NCBI RefSeq assembly: GCF_900055185.1
Contig: NZ_FIZX01000002.1
Span: 500,586-564,585, forward strand
Reading direction: 5' to 3'
Source: Grimontia celer
Lineage (GTDB): Bacteria > Pseudomonadota > Gammaproteobacteria > Enterobacterales > Vibrionaceae
Length of the DNA: 64,000 bases
The notes beneath the pieces are model-generated. The model had not been told where the DNA came from and ran no database searches. It worked only from the letters and a program-made list of their open reading frames with translations. Shown piece by piece: positions 44,715-54,245 of the stretch; position 1 is the stretch's first letter; the number at the start of each line of letters is the position of its first letter. A program made the position numbers and the translations under genes.

Positions 44715-45290
44715 CTATTTCAACAAAGGATCAATCGCCGCCTGCCAGTCTTCCAAGCTGGAATGGTGGTCGACCGGAACCAAGCCCGCATTGTTAATAA
44801 ACACCGTGGGTGTAGCCCAAACGGACCGTGTCGCCGCATAGCGAATCGGCGTTCTGCCCTGCACATAGACATCGCTGCTGTCCATTCGCTCGATGAAAGC
44901 TTCACGGTCAACTTTGCCATGTTCCACGGCATAATCAGCAACCAAGTTTCTCAAGTCTTCATGGGTCTTATGGAGAAACTGGCCGTTGTAGAACGTATCC
45001 TGCCGCTCATACAAGAAGGTGGCGAAGCGATAAAACTTCTGTGAATCACTCTCGGCCAAAGCAAATAACCCCAAACTCATGTCCCACGCCTGACGGTGGT
45101 TACTTAGCGTAATGAGGTGAGTTTTCAGGCTTACGGACTGCCCTTTGTAATGCTCCATTACCGCTATCAGGTTCGGCCAGATAGCGCGTGAATGCGGGCA
45201 TTGAATGTCGACGAAAACATCGATGGTGACGGATGCGGCTGGGTCACCAAGTAGAACTCCACTTGGGCGGTGGGGAATGGGTATGCTCAT
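44715..45290 (-). CDS. DsbA-like thioredoxin-fold protein with CPHS active site
   Basis: A 191-residue thioredoxin-fold protein. The active site is VDIQCPHSRAIWPNL, so the resolving cysteine of CxxC is replaced by Ser; the cis-Pro loop is ATPTVFINNAG. There is no signal peptide, so it is probably cytosolic. A single-Cys site suggests glutathione-transferase-like, isomerase or reductase rather than disulfide-oxidase activity. It stands alone, upstream of an ArsR-type gene on the same strand 110 bases away. Confidence 0.75.
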   Translation of the reverse strand: MSIPIPHRPSGVLLGDPAASVTIDVFVDIQCPHSRAIWPNLIAVMEHYKGQSVSLKTHLITLSNHRQAWDMSLGLFALAESDSQKFYRFATFLYERQDTFYNGQFLHKTHEDLRNLVADYAVEHGKVDREAFIERMDSSDVYVQGRTPIRYAATRSVWATPTVFINNAGLVPVDHHSSLEDWQAAIDPLLK

Positions 45291-45400
45291 AACGTCCTTG
45301 TCCTTAGCTCGTTGTTATTGTGTTGAGCTAAGTGTAGCTAACGGATTCACTCCAGCTCTATAGGCTAGTTGAGTCACTAATGCGACTTTGAATCAGTACG

Positions 45401-46069
45401 TTATGCAATAAAAGTTTGTCTGAAACGGGTGATACCTTTAGGCGTAAATTCGATAACTCTCGAGTCCGGTATTTGTTGCGCCCAACCCTGACTAAGTAAG
45501 TATTCCAATATCCACTTTCCAAGGCTACCCGCTAAGTGCGTTCGCCTTTCACTCCAATCCAAACAGGCTTTACAAACAGGGCGCTTTTGTCTTTCAAACG
45601 CCTCAATATCAGCACCCAAGCTAATAAAAAAGGCTTTCCCTTTTTCCGTCAGCTTCGCCTCAATTAATGCATCTTCAATCAAACCTTGCGCCACCAGTGA
45701 ATCATAGAGTTGAACGGCAACTTCACCGGCCAAGTGGTCATAACATACACGCGAATGACGAAGTGATTTATCGCTAGGGCCAGTGTGAATAGGGTTGATA
45801 GAAGCGGTTACGTTCATCAATTGTTCGAGCAGTTCTGCGATTTCATAACCGGCAAGTTGGAAATATCGATGGCGACCTTGTTTTCGCACTACCAGCAAAC
45901 CTCCCTCGACCAACTTTGATAAGTGGCTGCTGGCGGTTTGCGCAGAAATGTGAGCTTCCAACGCCAGTTCAGTTGCGGTTAACGCTTTACCGCCAAGCAG
46001 TGCAATGAGCATTTTTGAACGGGCGCTGTCGGCAACAAGCGCGGCGGTTTGAGTGATGTCCGGTTCCAT
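45401..46069 (-). CDS. ArsR-family transcriptional regulator
   Basis: A 222-residue regulator. An N-terminal winged helix-turn-helix (ATELALEAHISAQTASSHLSKLVEGGLL) is followed by about 130 extra residues with CKACLDWSERRTHLAGSLGKWILEYL, a conserved C-terminal segment seen in some ArsR relatives in which the cysteines may sense metal or redox state. It is divergent from three small alpha+beta-barrel genes, but a 270-bp structured repeat now separates them. It may repress those genes. Confidence 0.82.
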   Translation of the reverse strand: MEPDITQTAALVADSARSKMLIALLGGKALTATELALEAHISAQTASSHLSKLVEGGLLVVRKQGRHRYFQLAGYEIAELLEQLMNVTASINPIHTGPSDKSLRHSRVCYDHLAGEVAVQLYDSLVAQGLIEDALIEAKLTEKGKAFFISLGADIEAFERQKRPVCKACLDWSERRTHLAGSLGKWILEYLLSQGWAQQIPDSRVIEFTPKGITRFRQTFIA

Positions 46070-46114
46070 TTTAAAAACTCGATGATGTGACTGCGATAAG
46101 GTTAGCAGTCGTGG

Positions 46115-46384
46115 CTAGGGGCTGTTGACCTTTGGTGGTTGAATTTTGTTCTCGCTATAAGCGTTTTAGGCGCGGCGAGGTGTGTGCCGCCTAGTCATTC
46201 TAAGCAAATACACCTCAACAAAGCATAAAACGCTTAGAGCAGAACCCTTCGGGCAGCGTTTGTGGGGATTTTCTCCAGCGTTATCGGCTTCTCATGTAGG
46301 CCAGCTACACATCGAAGCCTCTGCCTTGCATAAAATCCCCACAAACTGCTGCAAAAATCATCACCAAAGGTCAACAGCCCCTAG
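46115..46384. mobile_element. Structured MITE-like element with 23-bp terminal inverted repeats
   Basis: CTAGGGGCTGTTGACCTTTG begins the left arm (46115-46137) and its exact reverse complement ends the element (46362-46384). Inside, TTTGTGGGGATTTT pairs with AAAATCCCCACAAA, GTTCTCGCTATAAGCG with a later CGCTTAGAGCAGAAC, and an ATGTAG/CTACA hairpin sits near 46290-46315. No coding region. It lies between the ArsR-type gene and the three-gene set it may regulate. Confidence 0.75.
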
Positions 46385-46471
46385 AGAATACTTCGACGAC
46401 GCTCGAAGCATAGGGTGATTTCAACGCTTAAGCTGTTTTCCAACGCTCAATATGGATAAGGAAGTGGCGCT

Positions 46472-46807
46472 ATGATCACCTGTTTTATTGAATACCGTAT
46501 CGACCCGTTCAAACAAAGTCAGTTTGAAAAATATGCCCGGAACTGGGGAAAGATTATTCCTGACTGTGGAGGGGACTTGCTTGGGTATTTCATGCCCCAT
46601 GAAGGAACCAATGATGTGGCTTACGGGCTGATTTCGTTTCCGGATTTAGCGTCGTATGAATCCTACCGCGAGCGGCTTAAATCGGATGAGGCTGGAAAGC
46701 GGAATTTTCTTTTCGCCAACAAAGAACAGTTTATTGCAGCTGAAAAACGCTCATTCCTAAGTGTGGTGGATGCGACCTACAAGCAAGAAGCGAGGGTAGC
46801 AAAATGA
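46472..46807 (+). CDS. NIPSNAP-family protein
   Basis: A 111-residue small cytosolic protein with a NIPSNAP-type dimeric alpha+beta-barrel fold ([51 protein letters not shown]). Function in bacteria is unclear. AAGGAAG upstream. First of three overlapping small genes; it overlaps the next by 4 bases (ATGA). Confidence 0.8.
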   Translation: MITCFIEYRIDPFKQSQFEKYARNWGKIIPDCGGDLLGYFMPHEGTNDVAYGLISFPDLASYESYRERLKSDEAGKRNFLFANKEQFIAAEKRSFLSVVDATYKQEARVAK

Positions 46808-47127
46808 TCGCCGTTATCTTTGAACTGGAGCCCCATGCGGAGCACAAAAGCACGTATCTTGATATAGCTGCCGTACTTCGTGAGGAACTGATGGAGGTGG
46901 AAGGGTTTATCTCGGTCAAGCGCTTTCAGAGTCTGACTAATGAGGAGCGTATGTTGTCGCTGTCTTTCTGGGAAAGTGAAGAGGCGATCGCTCATTGGCG
47001 GAATAACCTTCGTCATCAACTGGCGCAGCAAAAAGGAAAAGAGAGCTTGTTTAAAAACTATAGAATTCGCGTTGCAAACGTGGTGAGAGATTACGGGCTG
47101 GATGCCCAGCAAGGAGAAGAACGATGA
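46804..47127 (+). CDS. ABM-type (antibiotic biosynthesis monooxygenase fold) protein
   Basis: A 107-residue protein with the ABM/YgiN-like dimeric barrel ([54 protein letters not shown]). Members include quinol or heme-degrading monooxygenases, but here the substrate is unknown. It overlaps both neighbours by 4 bases, showing translational coupling. Confidence 0.82.
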   Translation: MIAVIFELEPHAEHKSTYLDIAAVLREELMEVEGFISVKRFQSLTNEERMLSLSFWESEEAIAHWRNNLRHQLAQQKGKESLFKNYRIRVANVVRDYGLDAQQGEER

Positions 47128-47414
47128 GAGTGGTTGCGATTTTTACTGATACCCCAGAAATGCTCGAACACCGTAAACAGCACGGTCAGGCACACTTCGA
47201 TTTTTTGCGTGCTAACCAATCAGAGATTCTGGTTGGCGGCGGGCTAAGAGATGAAGACGGGGGCGCGTATGTGGGTGGTCTTTGGGTTATGGAAGTGGAA
47301 AGCCTGGCTCGCGCAAAGGCGATTATCGAACAAGACCCTTATTACGTACCTGAGCTGCGGAGCTTTGAATTAAAAGTTTGGGGTAAAGCGTTTGATGAAG
47401 ACGTAATTATATGA
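47124..47414 (+). CDS. YciI-like protein
   Basis: A 96-residue YCII-family protein ([58 protein letters not shown]) with the catalytic-type histidine in QAHFDF. Third of three translationally coupled genes that all encode the same alpha+beta-barrel fold. AAGGAGAAG precedes the ATG. A joint pathway for a small aromatic or aldehyde compound is possible but not shown. Confidence 0.85.
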   Translation: MRVVAIFTDTPEMLEHRKQHGQAHFDFLRANQSEILVGGGLRDEDGGAYVGGLWVMEVESLARAKAIIEQDPYYVPELRSFELKVWGKAFDEDVII

Positions 47415-47533
47415 AATATGGTAATTACTCTATTTCATGGTCTAAAGTTTGATTTGAGATGACTGTCTAAATATACAGTATTTCGATGTGGTAAGGTTCG
47501 TGCAGATTTTCGTTTCAAAGCCCAAGGAAGACC

Positions 47534-47956
47534 ATGAGAGACGTTGTTTTAAAGAACCTGCGCGAACGTTTTCAATCATTGAATGAGATTGTTGATACCT
47601 TAAACCCAGAGCTGTTTACCACCCATTTGAATGTACCGAAGAACAAGTCTGTTGGTGAACATATGTGGTGTATTGTCGGTGCACGGGAGAGCTATACAAA
47701 ATCGTTGCTGAAAGGCGAGTGGGCAGGCTTTGAATGTTCACTGGCATCTACAGAACATCGTGGCGATGTGATAGAGAAACTCAGATCTTCCGAAGCAGCG
47801 TTTGAAGCGGCGATCAAAGACATAAATGAATGGACGCCAGAGCGAAACGAATTATTGGTTTACCTGCTGGAACACGAAGCAACCCATGAAGCCCAATTGA
47901 TTCGACATCTATTTGCTCTGGAACAAACACTGCCTGAGTCTGTGAAGTGGGCTTAG
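47534..47956 (+). CDS. DinB-like four-helix protein
   Basis: A 140-residue DinB/YfiT-type helical-bundle protein with metal-type histidines in GEHMWCIVGARESY and HEATHEAQLIRHLFAL. Such proteins bind divalent metal and often act as thiol-dependent transferases. CAAGGAAG upstream of the ATG. It follows the three barrel genes by 119 bases and may share their regulon. A terminator follows. Confidence 0.8.
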   Translation: MRDVVLKNLRERFQSLNEIVDTLNPELFTTHLNVPKNKSVGEHMWCIVGARESYTKSLLKGEWAGFECSLASTEHRGDVIEKLRSSEAAFEAAIKDINEWTPERNELLVYLLEHEATHEAQLIRHLFALEQTLPESVKWA

Positions 47957-47972
47957 AGGAAATCTCGATAAA

Positions 47973-48004
47973 GAAAGGGGAGCTTGGCTCTCCCTTTCTT
48001 TTTT
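47973..48004 (+). terminator. Terminator of the DinB-like gene
   Basis: GAAAGGGGAGC and GCTCTCCCTTTC pair around TTG with one bulge, followed by TTTTTT. Confidence 0.75.
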
Positions 48005-48022
48005 GGGTCTGAATTGCCTCTT

Positions 48023-50551
48023 CTACAGAGAATCGTCCTCTGTGGCGGTTTCCACCTTAATTTTAAAATAGTGTTTGCGGTCTGTGGTATCAGGGAAGTC
48101 GACGGCGTCACTGTCCGTATTCAGTAGAGGGATTTCAACGTAGAATTTTTTATCCCCCGCTGCATTCTTCCACAAACGAATTCTTGCTGGCATAACAAGC
48201 AGTGACGTTGGCAACTTAGGTGCTGGGGTTCCTGCTGTCTTCTTGATCTCATCGACCAGATAGTTGGCAGAAACCGACAGCAAGTTCATATCTATCTCGT
48301 CGAAATCTTCACTCAGAAACGATATATCCGTGGAGATGGTAAATACTTTGCCAGGTTCGATAGAAACGCCTTTGAAGTTCTGTACATGAGTGCCGAAGTA
48401 CAAGGTGTCGAGCTTATGTTGGCCTGCAATACCAATCGAGTCTGCCGAAAGGGCGACATCTTTCCCCGCGCCGGGGAGTTTTTTGTCTTTGGCAGAAAAC
48501 ACCACTTTCCAACCATGAGGGAGGTGGTTTTTCGGTGGTGAAATGTCATAAATCCAAGGTCTGAAGAGCACCTTCCGGGTTCCGGCGAAAAGCCCCTGCA
48601 ACTCTACCGCGCCACCTTTCTCAGCCTGTAAATCTCCAGCTGCACGCTCGTTTTCATCGTACGGGGTAATATGAAGGTGAGCAATGGATGGCGGGCGCAC
48701 GTTGACCAGAGAACCAAGATCATCCGGTCTTGGATGTGTGTAATGGTTACCGCTAAGACCGCTGTAAATATTGCTGTCCGGGTAGCTTGATCTTGGGGTT
48801 TCCCAGAACAAACGCGCTTTACAATAGGTGACGCGACGGGAATCTGTGGGGGTACTGGTGATCACCATTTCATTCTGGCGCGAATCTGCGGTGAATACGA
48901 TCAGACTGGTCCAACGCAGTGGGTTCCGATCGGCGCGGTCGCCATATTGAGTGGTGTTAAAAGGGTCGTAGTTGTTGCTGTCAAAATGGTGCTCGACACT
49001 GCCAGTCTGCATGGAGTTAGAGCAGGCGCCCATATAAATCGCACCACCTTTGTTGCCGTAGCAGTCAAAGTTTCCGAGATCGTTCGACGATGCAATGTAG
49101 GTCCATTTACGGTGTACTTCCAGCTGACCGTCAGGGGTTGGCCAACGGTTTTCATCAGCCGTATTTCGACTGCCCAGGGTTGGGTCAGACATATAAATGC
49201 CCCAACCATCATTATTAACTGCCGCACAGCCAATAAAGCTGTTGTGCATGTAGTCTTCGTAGCCGCCTGGGAAATACCAGCCATCCAGTCCATTTTCTCG
49301 AGCCATCAAATTGATGTGGGTGTTGTAAGCACCATCAATGCCGACAAACCCGTTCCATGGCATGGCGTCAACAACGATGTTCATGAACTCGTTGTAGGAC
49401 GCGCGCGCAGTGGTGGAGTAGTTGCCTGGAAGATAAGGGGTCATTTGTGAAAGCAGAGTGTAATAGGCTTCCATATTATAGAAGGAGACTTCGACCGTTT
49501 TTGTAGACGAGGGTAAGCCACCCGGCACCACAACGGTTGTAGTTGTATCCAAACGTTTGATGGGTTTGTGGTAGACCCGTGTTTCCCCCTGTGTTTTGGG
49601 CTTGCTGGTGGTTTGTTTGTCGGACGCTTTGATACCAACGGATTTACCATCCAGTTTCTTGCCGATGTTGGCGATACGGGCGACTTCTTTTCCCTTGGCA
49701 TCAAAGGCTCTGACCCAACGGACGAGTGGCACATCGATGGTGTCATCAAGCAATACTTCTTTGGAATCGCTGTAGGTACCGCGAGCGGGGACGATGATTT
49801 CCGTATCACCTTCGCCATTATTGAGCTCAAAGCTGGTGAGATCAGACCAAACCAAAGGGATGTTGAATCGCTTTTGCGGTAGGCGGTTTGGCTGGCCTGC
49901 CCAGTATTTCGGGGAGTTGGGCTGAGAACTTGCTGCAACACTCGGCTGAGGCGGGGTATGACCGATGACGATGCCGTTGCCTCCATCGCCTGGATCTTTC
50001 AGACAGCCGCTGACGGCAAAATCAAACAATCGGGTAGAGCCGCACTGAGTATAAATACCGTCATTATTTGAACCACCAATCGGACACAGTGCGGTTGGGT
50101 GAGTGGTAACATCACGTAAAGCGCCAGAGAGGGCTTTCCTTCTTACATAGCTACCTTGCCCTCTGAAAGTTCCGGAGCCCGTGGGGACTAACAAGTTTCC
50201 GACAATGGGGAAATAGCCTTTTCCCATGACGACATGAAAATCGTAGCGTTCATCTGATGGCGGCACAGGATCGCCGTTCAAATCACGTAGCCTCAACGCT
50301 TGCTCAAGCTTGACCTGATTTCGTTGTGCCATGGCGATAACGCCTTCGCGGTCTCTTTGCCAACGGGCTTTGGCAGCTTGGGGAGTGAGACCGACGGATT
50401 CTAGGTCAATCGTCAGTTCGCCTGTTTCGAGAAGGCTGATCAGCCAGTTATAAAGGAACTGCAACAGGCGGTTGAAGGCATCTGCGGTGATACGGAATGG
50501 AAAGGTGACGAAGCTCCATGTCCGTGGATAGCGTTGGCGTAAATTACACAT
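48023..50551 (-). CDS. Large unrecognised protein (842 residues)
   Basis: No family recognised. The first 70 residues are helical (TADAFNRLLQFLYNWLISLLE). Residues 105-560 are rich in Gly, Asn, Tyr and Trp with beta-type spacing (WYFPGGYEDYMHNSFIGCAAV; KGGAIYMGACSNSMQ), resembling surface or lectin-like folds. The last 250 residues include beta-sandwich-like segments. No signal peptide is visible despite several cysteines, so it may be cytosolic or exported another way. The ribosome site is weak and the start uncertain. It is monocistronic, between a DinB-like gene and katG. Confidence 0.6.
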   Translation of the reverse strand: MCNLRQRYPRTWSFVTFPFRITADAFNRLLQFLYNWLISLLETGELTIDLESVGLTPQAAKARWQRDREGVIAMAQRNQVKLEQALRLRDLNGDPVPPSDERYDFHVVMGKGYFPIVGNLLVPTGSGTFRGQGSYVRRKALSGALRDVTTHPTALCPIGGSNNDGIYTQCGSTRLFDFAVSGCLKDPGDGGNGIVIGHTPPQPSVAASSQPNSPKYWAGQPNRLPQKRFNIPLVWSDLTSFELNNGEGDTEIIVPARGTYSDSKEVLLDDTIDVPLVRWVRAFDAKGKEVARIANIGKKLDGKSVGIKASDKQTTSKPKTQGETRVYHKPIKRLDTTTTVVVPGGLPSSTKTVEVSFYNMEAYYTLLSQMTPYLPGNYSTTARASYNEFMNIVVDAMPWNGFVGIDGAYNTHINLMARENGLDGWYFPGGYEDYMHNSFIGCAAVNNDGWGIYMSDPTLGSRNTADENRWPTPDGQLEVHRKWTYIASSNDLGNFDCYGNKGGAIYMGACSNSMQTGSVEHHFDSNNYDPFNTTQYGDRADRNPLRWTSLIVFTADSRQNEMVITSTPTDSRRVTYCKARLFWETPRSSYPDSNIYSGLSGNHYTHPRPDDLGSLVNVRPPSIAHLHITPYDENERAAGDLQAEKGGAVELQGLFAGTRKVLFRPWIYDISPPKNHLPHGWKVVFSAKDKKLPGAGKDVALSADSIGIAGQHKLDTLYFGTHVQNFKGVSIEPGKVFTISTDISFLSEDFDEIDMNLLSVSANYLVDEIKKTAGTPAPKLPTSLLVMPARIRLWKNAAGDKKFYVEIPLLNTDSDAVDFPDTTDRKHYFKIKVETATEDDSL

Positions 50552-50832
50552 TTTTCTGCACTCATTTCCGTGAATTTATTCACTGACTCTACGCGAATCG
50601 TCAATGAATTATTGTCCAAGTATCAGGACATATAATGTGTGTAATGACTTACTTTCTTTGATCGGTCTGGGTTGGTTAGGCTGGTGCATTTCAATCGCTG
50701 CCAGTGGGTTCTGTAGTGACAATATTTGAGGTTGTGAGGCGTGATTTAGGTGTGTTCTCCAACAACTTTATTGTCTTTTAGCGGCCTGATTTATTGTTGA
50801 AGTTCAAGTGGCCAGCCATTTGTACAAAAAAA
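50552..50832. other. Intergenic stretch between katG and the 842-residue gene
   Basis: Probably holds the promoter of the 842-residue gene; ATTCATTG-type repeats appear near 50576-50610 (GAATTTATTCACTGAC; GTCAATGAATTATTG). Nothing else was seen. Confidence 0.35.
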
Positions 50833-50851
50833 GCGCCGTCAATGACGGCGC
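50833..50851 (-). terminator. Terminator of katG
   Basis: GCGCCGTC-AAT-GACGGCGC with a minus-strand T-run (plus-strand ACAAAAAAA before it). Confidence 0.9.
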
Positions 50852-50873
50852 AAAACGCTTGTGCGTTAATGGA

Positions 50874-53084
50874 TTAGTTGAGATCAAAACGGTCGTTATT
50901 CATCACTTTTGTCCATGCTTGAACAAAGTCATCAATAAATTTTTGCTGAGCGTCATTCGAGGCATAAACCTCGGCAATTGAGCGCAGTTCCGCGTTAGAT
51001 CCGAAGATGAGATCGACCGGCGTAGCGGTCCATTTTTGGTCACCACTCGCTCGGTCGTAACCGACATAAATACCTTCTTCCTTCTCTGAAGGTGCCCATG
51101 CGTTAGACATATCCAGCAGGTTCACAAAGAATGCATTGTTTAACGTGCCCGGCTTGTCGGTAAATACGCCGTTAGTTGAACCATCACTGTTTGCGTTCAT
51201 GGCGCGCATACCACCGATGAGTGCCGTCATTTCTGGTACTGTCAGGGTGAGAAGATCCGCACGTTCCACCAGCATTTCTGCGGGAGAACGGTAGTTGCTT
51301 GAGGCGTCGTAGTAGTTACGGAAACCGTCAGCCGTCGGCTCAAGAACGGCAAACGATTCAACGTCTGTCATGGCTTGAGTGGCATCGGTGCGGCCAGGGT
51401 TAAATGGCACAGTAATATCTACACCTCCCGCTTTGGCTGCTTTTTCAATCGCTGCATCACCACCAAGCACAATCACGTCAGCCAGAGAAACCTGGGTATC
51501 GCCAGCGTCTTTGTTGAAAGCCTTTTGAACCTTGGTGAGTTCCTTCAGTACTTTTTTCAGTTCCTTCGGATTGTTCACAGCCCAGTCAACTTGAGGTTGC
51601 AAAGCAACACGTGCGCCGTTAGCACCACCTCGCATGTCGGTGCCGCGGTAGCTGGCGGCCGATGCCCATGCGGTTCTCACCAGCTCAGGTACTGTCAGAT
51701 CTGTTTCCAGAATTGCCGCTTTGATTTTCTGCGCCTGCATGTCGTTGATCAGAGGGTGGTCAACCTCTGGTACCGGGTCCTGCCATACCAGAATTTCCTC
51801 GGGGATTTCAGCGCCGATATAGCGGGCGCGAGGGCCAAGGTCACGGTGGTTCAGCTTAAACCAGGCTTTCGCGAAGGCCAGCTCAAAGTCCTCCGGATTT
51901 TGGCGGAAACGCTCGGCAATCGCACGGAATTGAGGGTCTTCTTTAAGTGCCAAGTCAGTGGTGAACATAATTGGCGCATGGCGTTTGGTTGGATCGTGTG
52001 CATCAGGCACCAGAAGTTTTGCGCTTTCGCTGTCAGGAACCCATTGCTTCGCGCCTGCTGGACTTTCTGTTAGCACCCAGTTGAAGGTAAACAGGTTATC
52101 CAGGAAGTTGGTGGTCCATTGTGTTGGGGTAACTGTCCATGCGCCTTCCAGTCCGCTGGTAATAGTGTCTTTGCCGTTACCATCGCCACACTTGTTTTTC
52201 CAACCAAAGCCTTGGTCTTCGACAGGCGCGGCAGCGGGTGCATCGCCCAGACACTCTTCCGGTTTGTGCGCGCCGTGCGCTTTACCGAAGGTGTGGCCAC
52301 CTGCGATCAGAGCAACGATTTCTTCATCGTTCATCGCCATGCGGCCAAATGAGTGACGAATGTCTTTGGCGGCAGCAAGTGGATCCGGGTTACCGCCCGG
52401 GCCTTCGGGGTTAACGTAAATCAGACCCATTTGAACGGCTGCCAAACCTTCTTTCAGCTTGCCGTTTTCATCACGACGCTCATCAGCGAGCATTTCTTCT
52501 TCCGGACCCCAGTAAACCAAATCCGGTTCCCAATCGTCTTCACGTCCACCGGCGAATCCAAATGTTTTGAAACCCATAGATTCGAGAGCCACGTTACCTG
52601 TCAGTGCCATGAGGTCAGCCCAGGAAAGCGCCGCGCCATATTTCTGTTTTACAGGCCAGAGTAGGCGGCGAGCTTTGTCGAGGTTACCGTTGTCCGGCCA
52701 GCTGTTTAGTGGGTCAAAACGCTGTTGGCCGCCGCCAGCACCACCACGTCCGTCATGCACACGATAAGTCCCTGCTGCATGCCATGCCATGCGGATAAAG
52801 AATGGCCCGTAGTGCCCATAGTCCGCTGGCCACCAAGGTTGGGAAGTGGTGAGCACATCGGAGATATCTTTCTTCACTTGATTGAGGTCGAGTTGTTCAA
52901 ATGCAGATGCGTAGTCAAAGCTTTCGCCGAAGGGATTGGATTCCTGACCATGGTCGCGGAGTGGTGCAAGGTTGAGTTGATCAGGCCACCAGAATTGGTT
53001 GGATTTTGGTTCCCCCTGAGCCATAGCTGGCGCTGAAATTAGCGCTCCGGTTAGGGCGATGGAGAGTAGCGTACGTTTAAACAT
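50874..53084 (-). CDS. katG: Catalase-peroxidase with signal peptide (KatG/KatP type)
   Basis: A 736-residue bifunctional heme enzyme removing H2O2. Distal residues R98, W101, H102 (RMAWHAAG), the tyrosine of [12 protein letters not shown] and the methionine of GRMAMNDEE form the Trp-Tyr-Met adduct; the proximal histidine is in [11 protein letters not shown]. It starts with a signal peptide ([22 protein letters not shown]), so it is probably periplasmic, like E. coli O157 KatP, not the cytosolic KatG. GAGGCA precedes the ATG. A 700-bp AT-rich gap lies upstream; no OxyR site was identified. Confidence 0.95.
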   Translation of the reverse strand: MFKRTLLSIALTGALISAPAMAQGEPKSNQFWWPDQLNLAPLRDHGQESNPFGESFDYASAFEQLDLNQVKKDISDVLTTSQPWWPADYGHYGPFFIRMAWHAAGTYRVHDGRGGAGGGQQRFDPLNSWPDNGNLDKARRLLWPVKQKYGAALSWADLMALTGNVALESMGFKTFGFAGGREDDWEPDLVYWGPEEEMLADERRDENGKLKEGLAAVQMGLIYVNPEGPGGNPDPLAAAKDIRHSFGRMAMNDEEIVALIAGGHTFGKAHGAHKPEECLGDAPAAAPVEDQGFGWKNKCGDGNGKDTITSGLEGAWTVTPTQWTTNFLDNLFTFNWVLTESPAGAKQWVPDSESAKLLVPDAHDPTKRHAPIMFTTDLALKEDPQFRAIAERFRQNPEDFELAFAKAWFKLNHRDLGPRARYIGAEIPEEILVWQDPVPEVDHPLINDMQAQKIKAAILETDLTVPELVRTAWASAASYRGTDMRGGANGARVALQPQVDWAVNNPKELKKVLKELTKVQKAFNKDAGDTQVSLADVIVLGGDAAIEKAAKAGGVDITVPFNPGRTDATQAMTDVESFAVLEPTADGFRNYYDASSNYRSPAEMLVERADLLTLTVPEMTALIGGMRAMNANSDGSTNGVFTDKPGTLNNAFFVNLLDMSNAWAPSEKEEGIYVGYDRASGDQKWTATPVDLIFGSNAELRSIAEVYASNDAQQKFIDDFVQAWTKVMNNDRFDLN

Positions 53085-53786
53085 AATTGCCTCCTTTTGG
53101 TCGTGCCAACTGCTTTTTCTTTTCTTGAGTTGTTTATTAACTTCGAAAAGTTAATTGGATTTTCCATTTCCAATCTTCGTCAGAAAATTCGAATTGATTG
53201 GATTTTTCGAATAAGATTAATTTTCTTTTTGTCGATCGCTTTGAAAAGCATTCCCTAATTAACAATTTTTCTTATTTCTAATGTTGAATTGGGTTTGTAT
53301 TAATTTATAAGCACAGAGTAACCGCAGCGGTTTAGGCTGTGCATGCAAGATGATGATTAGCTAACATGCTGTGTTAGCGATGTTTGTTTTACTCCTCAAC
53401 AGAGCAGATTGTTATTTTCCCTAACGGATTGCCTAATAATTCGTCATGTTTGGATTATAGGAATGAAAACCACAATCGATAAAAGGGAATATTTCGATGG
53501 CTATGATTGGTAAAAGCGAAAATGCAGTCACTTTGACTTTTGCATGAATCATTAAGTGACTAATATAAAATGAAATATTTCACTTGCGATTAAGGCTTGT
53601 TTGGTTAACTTTTTAATTAATCTAATAACAAATTAATTCTTTTCTAATCGATTGTTATAGTGCTTTATTTACTTATATGCATTTGATTGCTTTTGTTCTG
53701 AAATTAAGATTACTGAAAGATTTTTAATTTTCAGTTAGCTTAGGGAATTCATTTGTTTTCATAACAAAGAGATGGGGGAGCCGCAT
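53085..53786. other. Long AT-rich noncoding stretch upstream of katG
   Basis: About 700 bases with strong AT bias, no open frame with a sensible start, and several short A/T inverted segments (for example TAATTAATC). It must contain the promoters of katG (minus) and the VOC gene (plus). A small RNA cannot be excluded. Confidence 0.45.
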
Positions 53787-54167
53787 TTGAAAATCAGTCA
53801 TCTGGATCACTTGGTCCTGACAGTGGCATCAATTGAAGTGACGGTAGATTTCTATTCCCGAGTGTTAGGAATGGAACATGAGGTGTTTGGAGAAGGGCGT
53901 GTTGCTTTGCGGTTTGGTAACCAGAAAATCAATCTTCATCAGCGGGGTCATGAATTCAACCCCCACGCTCAGCATGTCCAAACTGGGAGCGCCGACCTCT
54001 GCTTTATCGCAGAGACACCGTTGGAAGCTGTCATCAGCCGTCTTCATAGCGCAAATGTGAGACTGCTAGAAGGGCCAGTAAAAAGGACAGGTGCCATCGG
54101 GATGATTGAATCTGTGTACTTCCGTGATCCAGATGGAAATCTCATTGAGGTTTCGAACTATCTCTAA
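53787..54167 (+). CDS. VOC-family (glyoxalase-fold) protein
   Basis: A 126-residue VOC protein (ISHLDHLVLTVASIEVTVDFYSRVLGM; ALRFGNQKINLHQRG; SVYFRDPDGNLIEVSNY) with metal-type His and Glu positions. Such proteins act as lyases, dioxygenases or drug-binding proteins. TTG 53787 is chosen: GGGGGAG lies 6 bases upstream and the family starts at this point. The ATG at 53772 would add five residues and has a weaker site. Confidence 0.82.
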   Translation: MKISHLDHLVLTVASIEVTVDFYSRVLGMEHEVFGEGRVALRFGNQKINLHQRGHEFNPHAQHVQTGSADLCFIAETPLEAVISRLHSANVRLLEGPVKRTGAIGMIESVYFRDPDGNLIEVSNYL

Positions 54168-54245
54168 ACTCATCAAAGGATTTGATTGCGGATTACGATT
54201 GACTGTTAATCTTGTAGCTAACTTTAATTAAAACAAGGAAGTAGT

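Noticed and set aside
46115-46384. Insertion sequence with transposase
   Set aside because: No coding region; terminal repeats without a transposase indicate a MITE-like or structured element only.
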